A stretch of 64,000 bases of DNA from CAJQQY01 sp964352225 (GTDB lineage Bacteria; Bacteroidota; Bacteroidia; Chitinophagales; Saprospiraceae), in assembly GCA_964352225.1 (NCBI GenBank), contig CAYGRM010000002.1:6097-70096 (forward strand). The letters are read 5' to 3'. The notes under the pieces were generated by a model, which saw only the letters and a program-made list of their open reading frames with translations, was not told the DNA's origin and did not search any database. Made by a program: the position numbers and the translations under genes. Position 1 is the first letter of the stretch. Each line of letters starts with the position of its first letter. Positions 8,788-18,084 of the stretch are shown here, piece by piece.

Positions 8788-8793
8788 TCCATC

Positions 8794-9861
8794 ATGCAAA
8801 TTTTAAATTTAGATACCTATTCCATTTTCGTTGGCGACATTTGGAAGCACCTTCAGCAATTTTTATCAGAAAAAAAATACTCTCACACTTTTATCCTCGT
8901 CGATGAAAATACCATGGAATGTTGCTTGCCGATTTTTTTTGAAAAAATAAAAAATACCCATTCAGAAATTATCATCATCCCCCCTGGCGAAACTTTTAAA
9001 ACCCTCGATACTTGCCAACACATTTGGAGTGAACTCATGCGAATGAATGCTGATCGAAAATCATTGCTCATCAATTTGGGTGGCGGTGTGATTGGCGATA
9101 TGGGTGGATTTTGTGCAGCTACTTATAAGCGTGGAATTGACTTTATTCAAATTCCTACCACCTTGCTTTCACAAGTCGATTCTTCGATTGGCGGAAAGCT
9201 CGGAATTGATTTTGATCATGTAAAAAATAGCATTGGTATTTTTCAAAATCCACAAGCCGTCTTTATTGATCCGATTTTTTTTGACACTTTGCCGATCGAA
9301 GAAATAAGAAGTGGAATGGCTGAAATGTTGAAACATGGTTTGATTCAAAATGCAGCGCATTGGGAGGAACTTTTGGAAATTGAAAATTTGGAAAAGGTGG
9401 ATTGGGAAAAATATATTCCGACTTCGCTAAAAGTCAAACAACATATCGTCGATGAAGATCCTTTTGAAAAAAATATTCGGAAGGCACTTAATTTTGGACA
9501 CACGATTGGGCATGCGGTGGAGACTTTATTTTTGGAAACGGAGAAACCACTTCGACATGGGGAAGCAATCGCGATTGGAATGATGTGTGAGGCATTTTTA
9601 TCTTTTAAAAAAGCTGGCTTACCTGAAAATGAATTCAAAATCATCTTTGACTTTTTCCAAAAAAAATATCCGCAAGTTCATTTGCCGAAAGAAGATTTCC
9701 CCACTTTAATTAATTGGATGAGGAAGGATAAAAAAAATGAAAATGATGCGATTAATTTTACAATGTTGAAAGGGATTGGAGAAATGTTGATTAATCAGAC
9801 TTGTGAGGAAGGGGAAATTTTGGAGACCCTTGAATTTTATAATGCGCATTCAAAAAATTAA
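8794..9861 (+). CDS. aroB: 3-dehydroquinate synthase
   Basis: 355 residues from the ATG at 8794. A GTG at 8776 is in frame but lies inside the dispersed repeat and would add only repeat-coded residues. AroB converts DAHP to 3-dehydroquinate, step two of the shikimate pathway, using NAD and a divalent metal in the cytoplasm. Visible motifs are the NAD-binding NLGGGVIGDMGGF (~94-106), the PTTLLSQVDSSIGGK signature, AEMLKHG (metal-ligand Glu, ~177) and NFGHTIGHAVE (ligand His, ~235), plus the RHGEAIAIGM helix with another ligand His. Length and motif order are normal. It is not grouped with other aro genes. Confidence 0.95.
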   Translation: MQILNLDTYSIFVGDIWKHLQQFLSEKKYSHTFILVDENTMECCLPIFFEKIKNTHSEIIIIPPGETFKTLDTCQHIWSELMRMNADRKSLLINLGGGVIGDMGGFCAATYKRGIDFIQIPTTLLSQVDSSIGGKLGIDFDHVKNSIGIFQNPQAVFIDPIFFDTLPIEEIRSGMAEMLKHGLIQNAAHWEELLEIENLEKVDWEKYIPTSLKVKQHIVDEDPFEKNIRKALNFGHTIGHAVETLFLETEKPLRHGEAIAIGMMCEAFLSFKKAGLPENEFKIIFDFFQKKYPQVHLPKEDFPTLINWMRKDKKNENDAINFTMLKGIGEMLINQTCEEGEILETLEFYNAHSKN

Positions 9862-9905
9862 CTCTTGACTCCTAAATCCATCACGCAGCAAGCTGCAATA
9901 AAGAA

Positions 9906-9983
9906 TGAACGCAGAGACGGAGAGGCGCAGAGAATTTTTCTTCGAAAAATTTAAAACTCTGCGCCTCTCCGTCTCTGCGTTCA
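9906..9983. repeat. Palindromic repeat, GCAGAGACG type, perfect copy
   Basis: Perfect 27-bp inverted repeat: left arm 9906-9932 (TGAACGCAGAGACGGAGAGG then CGCAGAG), right arm 9957-9983. The 24-bp centre (AATTTTTCTTCGAAAAATT...) is itself palindromic. It sits between the convergent aroB and VPS10-type genes and has a second copy at 34108-34179. It could terminate transcription in both directions, although its GC-rich arms stand out from the AT-rich surroundings. Confidence 0.9.
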
Positions 9984-10012
9984 ATTTTTTTTTTGCAGCG
10001 GAAATTTTTTCA

Positions 10013-13006
10013 TTAATCAATCAGAACGCCCAACTCTTTCACCAACTCCTCATACCGCTCAAACGCATCCTTCCCTGGCATCTGATCCGCCCGATTTACT
10101 ACACCATACAAATAGCTAATTTGCGAAAGCAACTTTGGTTGTGTGTATCTTCCTTTCGATTGAACGAAAGCATCTTCTAATTTTTTCAAAGCCGTTTTTT
10201 CCTCAGAATCAGTTTTTAATTCCTTCATCTTTTCCTCAATTTCGTTCGCTTCTTTTTTTGCTTTGGAATGTAACGCTACAATTTGAAGCGCCAAAGCTTC
10301 TTGTTTTTTCATATCCTCCATTGTCACCCCTTCTTCCAAAATTCTAGGATCAGCCATCAACTCAAATGATTGCCGCAGTTCCTCTTTTCCGATTTGCAAG
10401 ACGACCGTATATTTTCCAGGCGCAGCGAGCGGCCCATTTCGATAGGCACGTTTTTTATCTTTGTCCCACGCACCTGAATGTTTCATATCCCAGCGGAAAC
10501 GATGAGTACCTTTATCATTATTCAATTTTGTATTGATGGAATAAGTGAATTCCTCTGTGGACATATTTCGTCTAGTTTCTTCTTTTTTCGCTAAGTCTTT
10601 TGGAGTAAAAGTACGGATGGTTTTTCCTCCTGCATCTTCGATATGAAGTAAGAAGGTAGAGTCAATTTTATTAGGTAAAAAATAATCAATGATGACAGAC
10701 GGCGCCGGGTAATTATGATCTATTTTCGAATCAACTCCCGACGGTCGGTAGCGATAACGGTAAGTATTTCTTGGTTGAAAAAGGTGTGCTGTTTTTTGAT
10801 CCAGCCTATCAAAATTTTGGCGAAGCGAACTTATATCATCGACTATTTGAAAACCTCTTCCCATCGTTGATAACACTAAATCGTTACGATGGATTTTAAT
10901 ATCTGTGATCGGCGTGACTGGTAAATTTTGTTGAAATGACTCCCAATTTTTTCCATCATCTAAAGAAATATACATTCCAAATTCTGTTCCTGCGTACAAC
11001 AATCCTGCTTGTTTTGGATCCTCTCGAACCACTCGAACAGGATAGTCATTTGGAATTCCATTTTTTCCATTAGTCAAAAGTTCCCAGCTTTTTCCGTAAT
11101 CATTTGTTTTGAAGATGTATGGTTTCCAATCACCTAGTTGATAACGAAGAACGGAGAAGTAGGCTTTCGCTGGATCGTGATTTGATGGTTCTACAGAATC
11201 TACTCGACCTCCTTTTTCTAATTTTTTAGGCGTGACATTTTTCCAATTTTTGCCTCCATCTTGAGTGACATGAACTGGGCCATCGTTGGCACCTACCCAA
11301 ATTACACCTTGCTTAATTTTTGATTCTTGAATCGAATAAATAGTGCTATAAAATTCTTCGCCTGTGATGTCATTCGTAATTGGCGAACCTGAAAGCATTT
11401 GTTTGTCTGCTTCAAAAGCAGTCAAATCGGGAGAGATAATTTCCCAGGTTTTTCCCTCGTCAGTTGTCTTATGAACAAACTGCGAAGTATGATAAATCAC
11501 TTTGGAGTCATGCGGCGAAACATGAATCGGAGACACTCTTTGAAATCGAAATTTCAAATCTTTTGGATTGTGCCCATACATATTTCGAGCACCCACATCG
11601 TAGCGTTTTTCTTGCCCTGATATTTTATTAAAAACACTAAAACGACCTTTGCAATTAGAGTAAACGATATTTGAATTATCTGGATTTGGAACTGCTGGAC
11701 CAGTTTCGCAACCTCCAGTATTCATCACATAACCGATGCCACCTGCTTGATGGGAAGTCGGCGGGACACTTGGAACAGAGACGGTTGAGTAATTATCTTG
11801 CTGTCCTGCGTAGAGCCAATATGGTGTTTGATTATCGACTTCGACTTGGTAGAGTTCAGCAGTCGGTTGATTGAATTGAGTACTCCAAGTTTTGCCTCCG
11901 TTGTGGGTGACATTTGCGCCTCCATCGTTGGCTTGTACAAAGAGATTGGAGTTATTTGGGTTAATCCACATGTCATGGTTATCACCATGAGGCGTTTGCA
12001 TTCTATTCCAGTTTTTTCCTCCATTTATTGATTTATAAAAACTAGTAGAGTTGACATAAACTGTTTCCACATCATTAGGATCAGCTTCCACATTGCAATA
12101 ATAAAATGGTCGATCAGTCAATCCAAATTCATCAGAAACATGTACAAAACTTTCACCTTGATCATCACTTCGATAAAGTCCTGCAACGTCTGCCGGTGAA
12201 GCTTCAACCAATGCATATAAAACTTTGGAGTCGGCAGCTGAAACTGCGAGATCTATTTTTCCCATCAAAGCAGGTAACCCTTTTCCCATTTTTTCCCAAG
12301 TGTCACCTCCGTCGATGGAGCGGTAAATTCCACTTTGTTCTCCACCGCTGATGATAGTCCAAGGTTTTCGTTCTCCTCGCCAAGCTGCTGCGTAAATGAT
12401 ATTTGGATTAGTTGGCATAAATTCGACATCGACAATTCCTGTGGTATCAGAAATGTGCAAGACATTTTTCCAAGTTGCTCCACCGTCTGTTGTTCGGTAA
12501 ACTCCTCGCTCTTTGTTGGGTTGAAATGCTTGCCCGATGGCTGCGACAAAAACAGTATTATGATCTTGAGGATGAATTTCTACAGCTCCGATTTGACCTA
12601 CTTTTTTGAGACCGATGTGCTTCCATGTTTTGCCCGCGTTGATTGATTTATAAACTCCTTTTCCCGTAATGACATTACTTCGCAAACCATCAGAACCTGT
12701 TCCGACATAAACTATATTTGGATCATTTTGGGCAACTTGAATTGCGCCGATGGAAGGAGTTTCGAAAAACCCGTCGGAGACATTTTGCCAAGAAATTCCA
12801 TAGTCTTCTGTTTTCCAAACACCTCCGCCAGTTGCTCCCATGTAGAAAGTATTGGGCATGGAAGCAACTCCTGTAACGGCTGTGACTCGACCTCCACGAG
12901 TTGGTCCGACGTAGCGGTATTGGAAAATGTCAAAATTAGTTTGTGCAAAAGATTCGATGGTTCCTAAAAACGAAAGGATTAGAATAAAGGTAAAATTGAT
13001 TCTCAT
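10013..13006 (-). CDS. Secreted VPS10/sortilin-like Asp-box propeller protein
   Basis: 997 residues from the ATG whose complement is at 13004-13006. This start gives a clean signal peptide (MRINFTFILILSFLGTIESFAQ); the frame stays open for 74 codons upstream, but that stretch crosses the start of the next region and a hairpin repeat. The body carries about eleven Asp-box (BNR) motifs of the S-DGGKTW type, e.g. TTDGGATWK, SIDGGDTWE, TQDGGKNWK, which fold as one or two beta-propellers as in sortilin/VPS10 and sialidase-like proteins. This is the large 'VPS10 domain-containing' protein common in Bacteroidota. The C-terminal ~250 residues contain a FlgD-like strand region (APGKYTVVLQIGKEEL) and a helical tail. 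No T9SS tag or sialidase catalytic set is visible, so enzymatic activity is doubtful. Confidence 0.8.
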   Translation of the reverse strand: MRINFTFILILSFLGTIESFAQTNFDIFQYRYVGPTRGGRVTAVTGVASMPNTFYMGATGGGVWKTEDYGISWQNVSDGFFETPSIGAIQVAQNDPNIVYVGTGSDGLRSNVITGKGVYKSINAGKTWKHIGLKKVGQIGAVEIHPQDHNTVFVAAIGQAFQPNKERGVYRTTDGGATWKNVLHISDTTGIVDVEFMPTNPNIIYAAAWRGERKPWTIISGGEQSGIYRSIDGGDTWEKMGKGLPALMGKIDLAVSAADSKVLYALVEASPADVAGLYRSDDQGESFVHVSDEFGLTDRPFYYCNVEADPNDVETVYVNSTSFYKSINGGKNWNRMQTPHGDNHDMWINPNNSNLFVQANDGGANVTHNGGKTWSTQFNQPTAELYQVEVDNQTPYWLYAGQQDNYSTVSVPSVPPTSHQAGGIGYVMNTGGCETGPAVPNPDNSNIVYSNCKGRFSVFNKISGQEKRYDVGARNMYGHNPKDLKFRFQRVSPIHVSPHDSKVIYHTSQFVHKTTDEGKTWEIISPDLTAFEADKQMLSGSPITNDITGEEFYSTIYSIQESKIKQGVIWVGANDGPVHVTQDGGKNWKNVTPKKLEKGGRVDSVEPSNHDPAKAYFSVLRYQLGDWKPYIFKTNDYGKSWELLTNGKNGIPNDYPVRVVREDPKQAGLLYAGTEFGMYISLDDGKNWESFQQNLPVTPITDIKIHRNDLVLSTMGRGFQIVDDISSLRQNFDRLDQKTAHLFQPRNTYRYRYRPSGVDSKIDHNYPAPSVIIDYFLPNKIDSTFLLHIEDAGGKTIRTFTPKDLAKKEETRRNMSTEEFTYSINTKLNNDKGTHRFRWDMKHSGAWDKDKKRAYRNGPLAAPGKYTVVLQIGKEELRQSFELMADPRILEEGVTMEDMKKQEALALQIVALHSKAKKEANEIEEKMKELKTDSEEKTALKKLEDAFVQSKGRYTQPKLLSQISYLYGVVNRADQMPGKDAFERYEELVKELGVLID

Positions 13007-13096
13007 AATGAAATGTTTTTTTTCGAAGATAGGAGAAAAAATGCATTTCAATAATAATACAAACCTTAAATAATTATTTTTCAAATGGGTGAGAAT

Positions 13097-13121
13097 GCGG
13101 GACTTGAAAAGTCCCGCTACA
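13097..13121. repeat. Short GTAG hairpin repeat
   Basis: Perfect 9-bp hairpin GCGGGACTT-GAA-AAGTCCCGC followed by TACA (so TGTAGCGGGACTT on the minus strand). It lies immediately after the purD stop and within the upstream region of the VPS10-type gene. It belongs to the same style of element as those at 27943-27998, 29309-29335 and 44163-44190. Confidence 0.75.
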
Positions 13122-13124
13122 TTT

Positions 13125-14392
13125 TTATAAATCAAAACCGATATCTCTTCGGAAATACTTTCCTTCGAAATCGATCTGCTCTGCATTCTTTTTTGAAACT
13201 TCCAAGGCTGCTTTGAAATCTTCTCCATAGGAAGTTACTGCTAAAACTCGTCCTCCGTTGGTTAAGATTTTTCCATCTTCTTCTCTAGTTCCTGCATGAA
13301 AAAGGATGCTATCATCGATGGAATTTAATCCATGCATTTCCTTTCCTTTTTCATAGCTTCTGGATAACCTCCTGAAACTAAAAACATCGTAGTCGCTGCT
13401 CGTTCGTCAATCTCAATTGTTTCATTTTCTAAAGTTCCTTCTCCGACCGCCTTCATCAATTGTGCTAAATCATTTTTTAATCTTGGGAAAACAACTTCCG
13501 TTTCAGGGTCGCCCATTCTGCAATTATATTCAATCACGTAAGGTTCATTATTGACTCGAATCAATCCGATGAAAATAAATCCTTTGTAATCAAAACCTCT
13601 TTCTTGAATTCCTTTGATCGTTGGTTTGATAATTCTTTCTTCGACTTTATCCATCAACACTTTATCCACAAATGGAACGGGGGAAACTGCGCCCATTCCG
13701 CCAGTATTTAATCCTTCGTCATTTTCACCGATGCGTTTGTAGTCTTTTGCGATGGGTAGAATTTTATAACTTTTTCCATCTGTCAAAACAAAAACGGAAA
13801 ATTCGATGCCATCTAAAAATTCTTCTATGACGACTTTTGCTCCAGCATTTCCAAATTTTCCACTCAACATTTCTTTGAATTCTTTTTGCGCTTCTTCGAT
13901 GGTTGGTAAAATTAAAACACCTTTTCCCGCAGCTAATCCATCCGCTTTCAAAACGATTGGAGGCGTTTGCGTAGCAATATATTTTAAGCCTTGTTCTAAG
14001 GTTACAGCTTCAAATTCCTCATACCCAGCAGTTGGAATATTTTGTTCCGCCATGAATATTTTTCCAAAAGATTTACTTCCTTCCAATTTTGCTCCTTCTT
14101 TTGAAGGACCAATAACAGGCACATTTTTCAACTCAACATCGTTTTTGAAAAAATCATAAATTCCTAAAACCAATGGTTCTTCTGGACCAACGACTACTAT
14201 ATCGATCTCATTTTCCAAAACGAAAGATTTGATTTGATCGAAGTCTTTGATATTGAGTGCGACATTAGTTCCACAAGTTGCAGTTCCCGCATTCCCAGGT
14301 GCAATAAATAATTTTTTACAAAGTGGACTTTGAGCAAATTTCCAAGAGAAGGCATGTTCTCTTCCGCCGCTTCCGAGTAGTAAAATATTCAT
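13125..14392 (-). pseudogene. purD: Phosphoribosylamine-glycine ligase, split by a one-base frameshift
   Basis: PurD joins phosphoribosylamine to glycine using ATP (purine synthesis, step two). The frame from the ATG at 14392 gives MNILLLGSGGREHAFSWKF, VGPEEPLVLG, the ATP-grasp region and YNCRMGDPETE, then SGGYPEAMKK, and runs off into ERKCMD and a stop near 13325. The rest of the protein (MHGLNSIDDSILFHAGT, GGRVLAVT, FEGKYFRRDIG) is in another frame, stopping at 13125. Adding one A or G in the run at 13345-13351 would restore KKGKEMHGLN and a ~422-residue protein, normal for the family. The total is 1268 bp, one short of a multiple of three. It could be an assembly error in a homopolymer or a real inactivating mutation. 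Sequence on both sides is fully conserved, which favours an error or a very recent event. Confidence 0.9.
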
Positions 14393-14467
14393 GTTTATTT
14401 TTTTTGCAAAGATAATGTTGCCGTCGACTTTAGTCCGCTTGAATGATATATATTTTTGAAAAAATAT

Positions 14468-14506
14468 AAAAGAGGTGCTCATCATTTTCTGACAAACACC
14501 TCTTTT
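14468..14506 (-). terminator. Terminator after pyk
   Basis: Ten-bp stem AAAAGAGGTG (14468-14477) and its complement (14497-14506), with T-rich sequence beyond it on the minus strand, ~50 nt downstream of the pyk stop and just before purD. The loop of 19 nt is long. Confidence 0.7.
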
Positions 14507-14553
14507 GTTTTTTATTCGGCCAAAACCAAATCTACGTTTTGTAGGAATATTTT

Positions 14554-15993
14554 CTAATCAATTAATGTGATTTTCATCATATTGGTTCGATGTCTTGCTT
14601 TTAGCGGCATACTTCCAGTATTAATGACTACATCTCCTTTTTGGACTATTTTACTCTTTTTCAAAATCTCAGAAAGGTCATAAATCGTCTCATCTGTAGA
14701 AGTAAATTTATCATAGTAAAAACAATTTACACCCCAAACCAAACTTAATGTATTTAGCATATGATTACTATCTGAGAACACGTACATCTTCGCTTCAGGT
14801 CTGTAACTTGATACTTTGAAAGCAGTATATCCCGAACTTGTTACACCTAAAATAGCTTTTGCACCAACCTCTTCAGCTGTTTTTGCAGCATTTCTACATA
14901 TCGCATCTGATAAAAATGTTCTTGATTTTGAAGACAGTTTTGGTTGCCGTTCTCTGGTTAATTTATATCCTTTTTCTGCTTCGGCAATTATTTTATTCAT
15001 CGCTTCCACTACTTTTTCAGGATGTAATCCTACGGAAGTTTCTCCACTCAACATTACAGCATCTGCTCCGTCTAAAACTGCATTAGCGACATCTGTTACT
15101 TCTGCACGAGTTGGAATTGGGTTGGTAATCATACTATCCATCATGTGAGTGGCAACGATAACTGGTCGAGCTCGCTGACGGCATTTCATGATAATTTGTT
15201 TTTGCAAATTTGGAAGTTGTTCAATTGGCACTTCAATTCCTAAATCTCCACGGGCAACCATAATTCCATTGGACGCTTTGATAATTTTATCAATCCGCTC
15301 AATGGCTTCAGGTTTTTCGATTTTGGACATCACTTTAGCTTTGTGTCCAGCCTTTTGAATAATTGCTTCTAATTCTTTCACATCTTTTGCGGAACGCACA
15401 AAAGAAAGTGCAATCCAATTAATGGAAGGAATCGTCAACATATAAGCTAAATCCTTTCTATCTTTTTCTGTCAGGGAAGGTAAAGAGATACTTGTATTGG
15501 GAAGGTTGACTCCCTTATTTGATGATAAAGTTCCTCCGAATAAAACTTTTAATTCTACTCTATCTTTTTTATTCGTTTTGATTACTTCAAACATCAATTT
15601 ACCATCATCAACTAAAACCTTTTCCCCTACTTTTACATCACTTGCAAATTGTGGATAAGACATATAAATTGCCTCTTTCGTTCCAATACACTCTTCATTG
15701 ACAAAAGTTAGTTTGTCTCCTGGTTTCAGTAGTAAAGCATTATCCTTAATTTTCCCAACTCTTAGTTTTGGCCCTTGCAGGTCAGCCAAAGTACTCACGT
15801 GCAAATTATATTTTTCATTAATATAATTAATATTATTAATGACTTGTAAATGATCCTCATAACTACCGTGTGAAAAATTCAACCGAAAAACATTAACCCC
15901 TGCCTTAACAAGTTCTAATAGTTTTTCATAGGAGCTACAAGCTGGACCAACAGTTGCTACAATTTTCGTATTTTGATGGTTAACTATTTCCAT
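14554..15993 (-). CDS. pyk: Pyruvate kinase
   Basis: 479 residues. Converts phosphoenolpyruvate and ADP to pyruvate and ATP in the last step of glycolysis, in the cytoplasm. Motifs in order: NTKIVATVGPACSS and FRLNFSHGS at the N-terminus, DLQGPKLRVG opening the B domain, the signature KVMSKIEKPEAI (catalytic Lys near 222), MVARGDLGIEVP, and ATHMMDSMITNPIPTRAEV. The C-terminal domain (~350-479) has the usual allosteric-domain pattern (DAICRNAAKTAEEVGAKAILGVTSSG). The gene is divergent from acpP, with a 345-bp spacer holding a strong palindrome, and it ends at a terminator that separates it from purD. Confidence 0.96.
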   Translation of the reverse strand: MEIVNHQNTKIVATVGPACSSYEKLLELVKAGVNVFRLNFSHGSYEDHLQVINNINYINEKYNLHVSTLADLQGPKLRVGKIKDNALLLKPGDKLTFVNEECIGTKEAIYMSYPQFASDVKVGEKVLVDDGKLMFEVIKTNKKDRVELKVLFGGTLSSNKGVNLPNTSISLPSLTEKDRKDLAYMLTIPSINWIALSFVRSAKDVKELEAIIQKAGHKAKVMSKIEKPEAIERIDKIIKASNGIMVARGDLGIEVPIEQLPNLQKQIIMKCRQRARPVIVATHMMDSMITNPIPTRAEVTDVANAVLDGADAVMLSGETSVGLHPEKVVEAMNKIIAEAEKGYKLTRERQPKLSSKSRTFLSDAICRNAAKTAEEVGAKAILGVTSSGYTAFKVSSYRPEAKMYVFSDSNHMLNTLSLVWGVNCFYYDKFTSTDETIYDLSEILKKSKIVQKGDVVINTGSMPLKARHRTNMMKITLID

Positions 15994-16338
15994 AATTTTG
16001 GAATTTAAAAAACGTGATTTGATTTGTTACTTTAATAAAAGCTGACAGTCATACAATTGTGTGTACGAATAAACTTAGTGTAAGTTTTACAATTAGAATT
16101 GTAAAAGTACATTTACTAATTGTTTTATCAAAAGTTGAAATGTAAAAAAATGCATAAAAACTTTGGTTATCAGTAGACTTATGGTTTATTTTGCACAGCA
16201 TTTTATTAACAATGCTTGTTCTTTTTTACTTTTTTGATTTTGAATTTTCTCAAATCAAAGTTGCTGCAAGGCAAAAGAAATAAAAATAAGAGGGAATTTT
16301 TCAAAGTAAAAAAAAATAAGCTCAAAAGCGTATTAAAT
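15994..16338. promoter_or_regulatory. pyk/acpP divergent control region
   Basis: 345 bp between two divergent central-metabolism genes. It contains a perfect palindrome at 16085-16106 (arms TTTTACAATT, 2-bp centre), listed separately. For acpP there is a possible Bacteroidota-style promoter, TTTG at 16162-16165 and TATTTTG at 16187-16193, separated by 21 bp and matching the TTTG/TAnnTTTG consensus with one base missing. The frame upstream of acpP is open for 41 codons but holds Lys/Asn-rich, unconserved sequence, so it is not taken as coding. Confidence 0.45.
16085..16106. promoter_or_regulatory. Operator-like palindrome
   Basis: Perfect dyad with 10-bp arms TTTTACAATT / AATTGTAAAA and a 2-bp centre (AG). 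Its size and symmetry suit a dimeric transcription factor. It lies 92 bp upstream of the pyk ATG and 233 bp upstream of the acpP ATG. No U-tract follows, so it is not a terminator. Confidence 0.55.
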
Positions 16339-16578
16339 ATGTCAAGTATTGCAGAAAGAGTAAACAAAATTATCGTTGACAAATTAGGTGTTGATGATTC
16401 AGAAGTTGTGCCTACAGCTAGTTTTACTAATGATTTAGGTGCAGATTCATTAGATACTGTTGAATTAATCATGGAATTCGAAAAAGAATTCAATGTAAAT
16501 ATTCCAGACGAGCAAGCTGAGAATATTGCAACAGTAGGAGATGCTATCACTTACTTGGAGAGCAAAGTTGAAGCTTAA
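16339..16578 (+). CDS. acpP: Acyl carrier protein
   Basis: 79 residues from the ATG at 16339, the standard ACP length. It carries growing acyl chains in type II fatty-acid synthesis via a 4'-phosphopantetheine on Ser37 in the motif DLGADSLDTVEL. The rest is the typical acidic four-helix protein (MSSIAERVNKIIVDKLGV ... AENIATVGDAITYLESKV). The gene heads the acpP-fabF-rnc order conserved across Bacteroidota, though a terminator-like hairpin separates it from fabF, which fits ACP being made in excess. Confidence 0.97.
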   Translation: MSSIAERVNKIIVDKLGVDDSEVVPTASFTNDLGADSLDTVELIMEFEKEFNVNIPDEQAENIATVGDAITYLESKVEA

Positions 16579-16626
16579 TTTCACTTTTCTTCAAAATTCA
16601 AATAACGATTGAGTTATTTAACCATT

Positions 16627-16666
16627 CCACAAATCAGAAGGAGAACTTTCTGGTTTGTGGTTTTTT
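16627..16666 (+). terminator. Terminator after acpP
   Basis: Stem CCACAAATCAGAA (16627-16639) with TTCTGGTTTGTGG (16648-16660), one mismatch in 13, followed by six T. It allows acpP to be transcribed independently of fabF. Confidence 0.85.
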
Positions 16667-16836
16667 CTACAAATTATTCTTTTCCCAAAATATTTCTTGC
16701 TGATAGATTCTTAAGAGAATTTCTTTAATGAATCTCCTTTTTTTCGAAAAATACCATTTAATTATTCCTAAAACATTACGTTGATAAGTTCCTAAAATTT
16801 ATTCATCTACATGTTGAAACCAATAATACTAAAAAT

Positions 16837-18084
16837 ATGAGAAGGGTTGTTGTAACTGGATTAGGGGCAATGACCCCAATTGGAAATACCGTTCAAGCAT
16901 ACTTGGAAGGATTACAAAATGGAGTCAGCGGAGCTGGTTTGATTACTCAGTTTGATGCGAGTTTGTTTAAAACTCAGTTTGCTTGTGAGGTAAAAGGTTT
17001 TGACGTGGAGGAACATATGCATCGAAGAGATGCTCGCCGAATTGACCGATTCACTCAATTTGCTATGGTAGTTACAGATGAGGCAATGAAAGATTCTGGC
17101 TTAGATGTAGAAAAAATAGACTTAGATAGAGCAGGTGTCATTTGGGCATCAGGAATTGGAGGTCTTCACACTTTGGAGGAAGAGGTGGAGACATTTTTGA
17201 GTGGTGATGGAACTCCAAGATATAATCCTTTTGTCATTCCTAAAATTATTGGAGATATTGCTGCAGGTCATATTTCAATAAAATTTGGCTTTCGAGGAGT
17301 AAATTATTCTACCGTTTCGGCATGTGCCTCATCTTCACACGCTATTAGTAATGCCATGGATTATATTCGATTAGGTAGAGCTGATGTTGTTCTTACTGGA
17401 GGATCAGAAGCGACAGTAGCAAAACTTTGTATTGGAGGATTTAACTCTATGAAAGCTCTTTCTACCCGTAATGATGATTTCAAAACAGCATCTAGACCTT
17501 TTGATTTAGATAGAGATGGATTTGTTCTAGGAGAAGGTGCTGCTGGCTTAGTTTTAGAAGAATACGAACATGCTAAAAAGCGTGGTGCAAAAATATATGC
17601 CGAAATAGTTGGTGCAGGTGCAACTGCTGATGCTTATCATATCACCGCACCACACCCTGAAGGGTTGGGAGCAAGAAATGTGATGAAGATGGCATTAAAT
17701 GATGCAAAAATGAATCCTGAGGACATAGATTACGTAAACGTACACGGTACATCTACTCCATTAGGAGATATTGCTGAAACCAAAGCAATTCGAGGTGTAT
17801 TTGGAGATCATGCTTATAACATGAATATTAGTTCAACGAAATCTATGACTGGCCACTTATTAGGTGCCGCAGGAGCGATCGAATCTGTTGCTGGAATTTT
17901 AGCAATCCATCATAGTTTCGTACCTCCTACAATTAATCATTTTACAGACGATCCAGCTCTTGATAATAAATTAAATTTGACATTCAATGAAGCTCAGGAA
18001 CGAGAAGTAAATGCCATTTTAAGTAATACTTTTGGGTTCGGAGGACATAACTCTTCCGTCATTTTTAAGAAGTTAAAAGACTAA
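16837..18084 (+). CDS. fabF: 3-oxoacyl-ACP synthase II
   Basis: 415 residues. It condenses malonyl-ACP with acyl-ACP to extend fatty acids. The thiolase-fold catalytic triad is complete: C163 in VSACASSSHAI, H303 in VHGTSTPLGD and H340 in STKSMTGHLLGAAGA. The N-terminus MRRVVVTGLGAMTPIGN and the C-terminal NTFGFGGHNSSVIFKK are standard for FabF. It is 258 bp downstream of acpP, past a terminator, and likely has its own promoter; rnc follows 376 bp later. Confidence 0.97.
   Translation: MRRVVVTGLGAMTPIGNTVQAYLEGLQNGVSGAGLITQFDASLFKTQFACEVKGFDVEEHMHRRDARRIDRFTQFAMVVTDEAMKDSGLDVEKIDLDRAGVIWASGIGGLHTLEEEVETFLSGDGTPRYNPFVIPKIIGDIAAGHISIKFGFRGVNYSTVSACASSSHAISNAMDYIRLGRADVVLTGGSEATVAKLCIGGFNSMKALSTRNDDFKTASRPFDLDRDGFVLGEGAAGLVLEEYEHAKKRGAKIYAEIVGAGATADAYHITAPHPEGLGARNVMKMALNDAKMNPEDIDYVNVHGTSTPLGDIAETKAIRGVFGDHAYNMNISSTKSMTGHLLGAAGAIESVAGILAIHHSFVPPTINHFTDDPALDNKLNLTFNEAQEREVNAILSNTFGFGGHNSSVIFKKLKD

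Noticed and set aside
9905..10180. Open frame starting in the GCAGAGACG palindrome (MNAETERRREFF...)
   Set aside because: Its start is repeat sequence and the rest is antisense to the VPS10-type gene.
13006..13228. N-terminal 74-residue extension of the VPS10-type protein
   Set aside because: It overlaps the end of purD and a GTAG hairpin, and the real signal peptide starts at the ATG at 13006.
13341..13351. Programmed −1 frameshift in purD
   Set aside because: The site lacks the six-A slippery heptamer (only five A), PurD is not known to use frameshifting, and a simple one-base loss in a homopolymer explains the data better.
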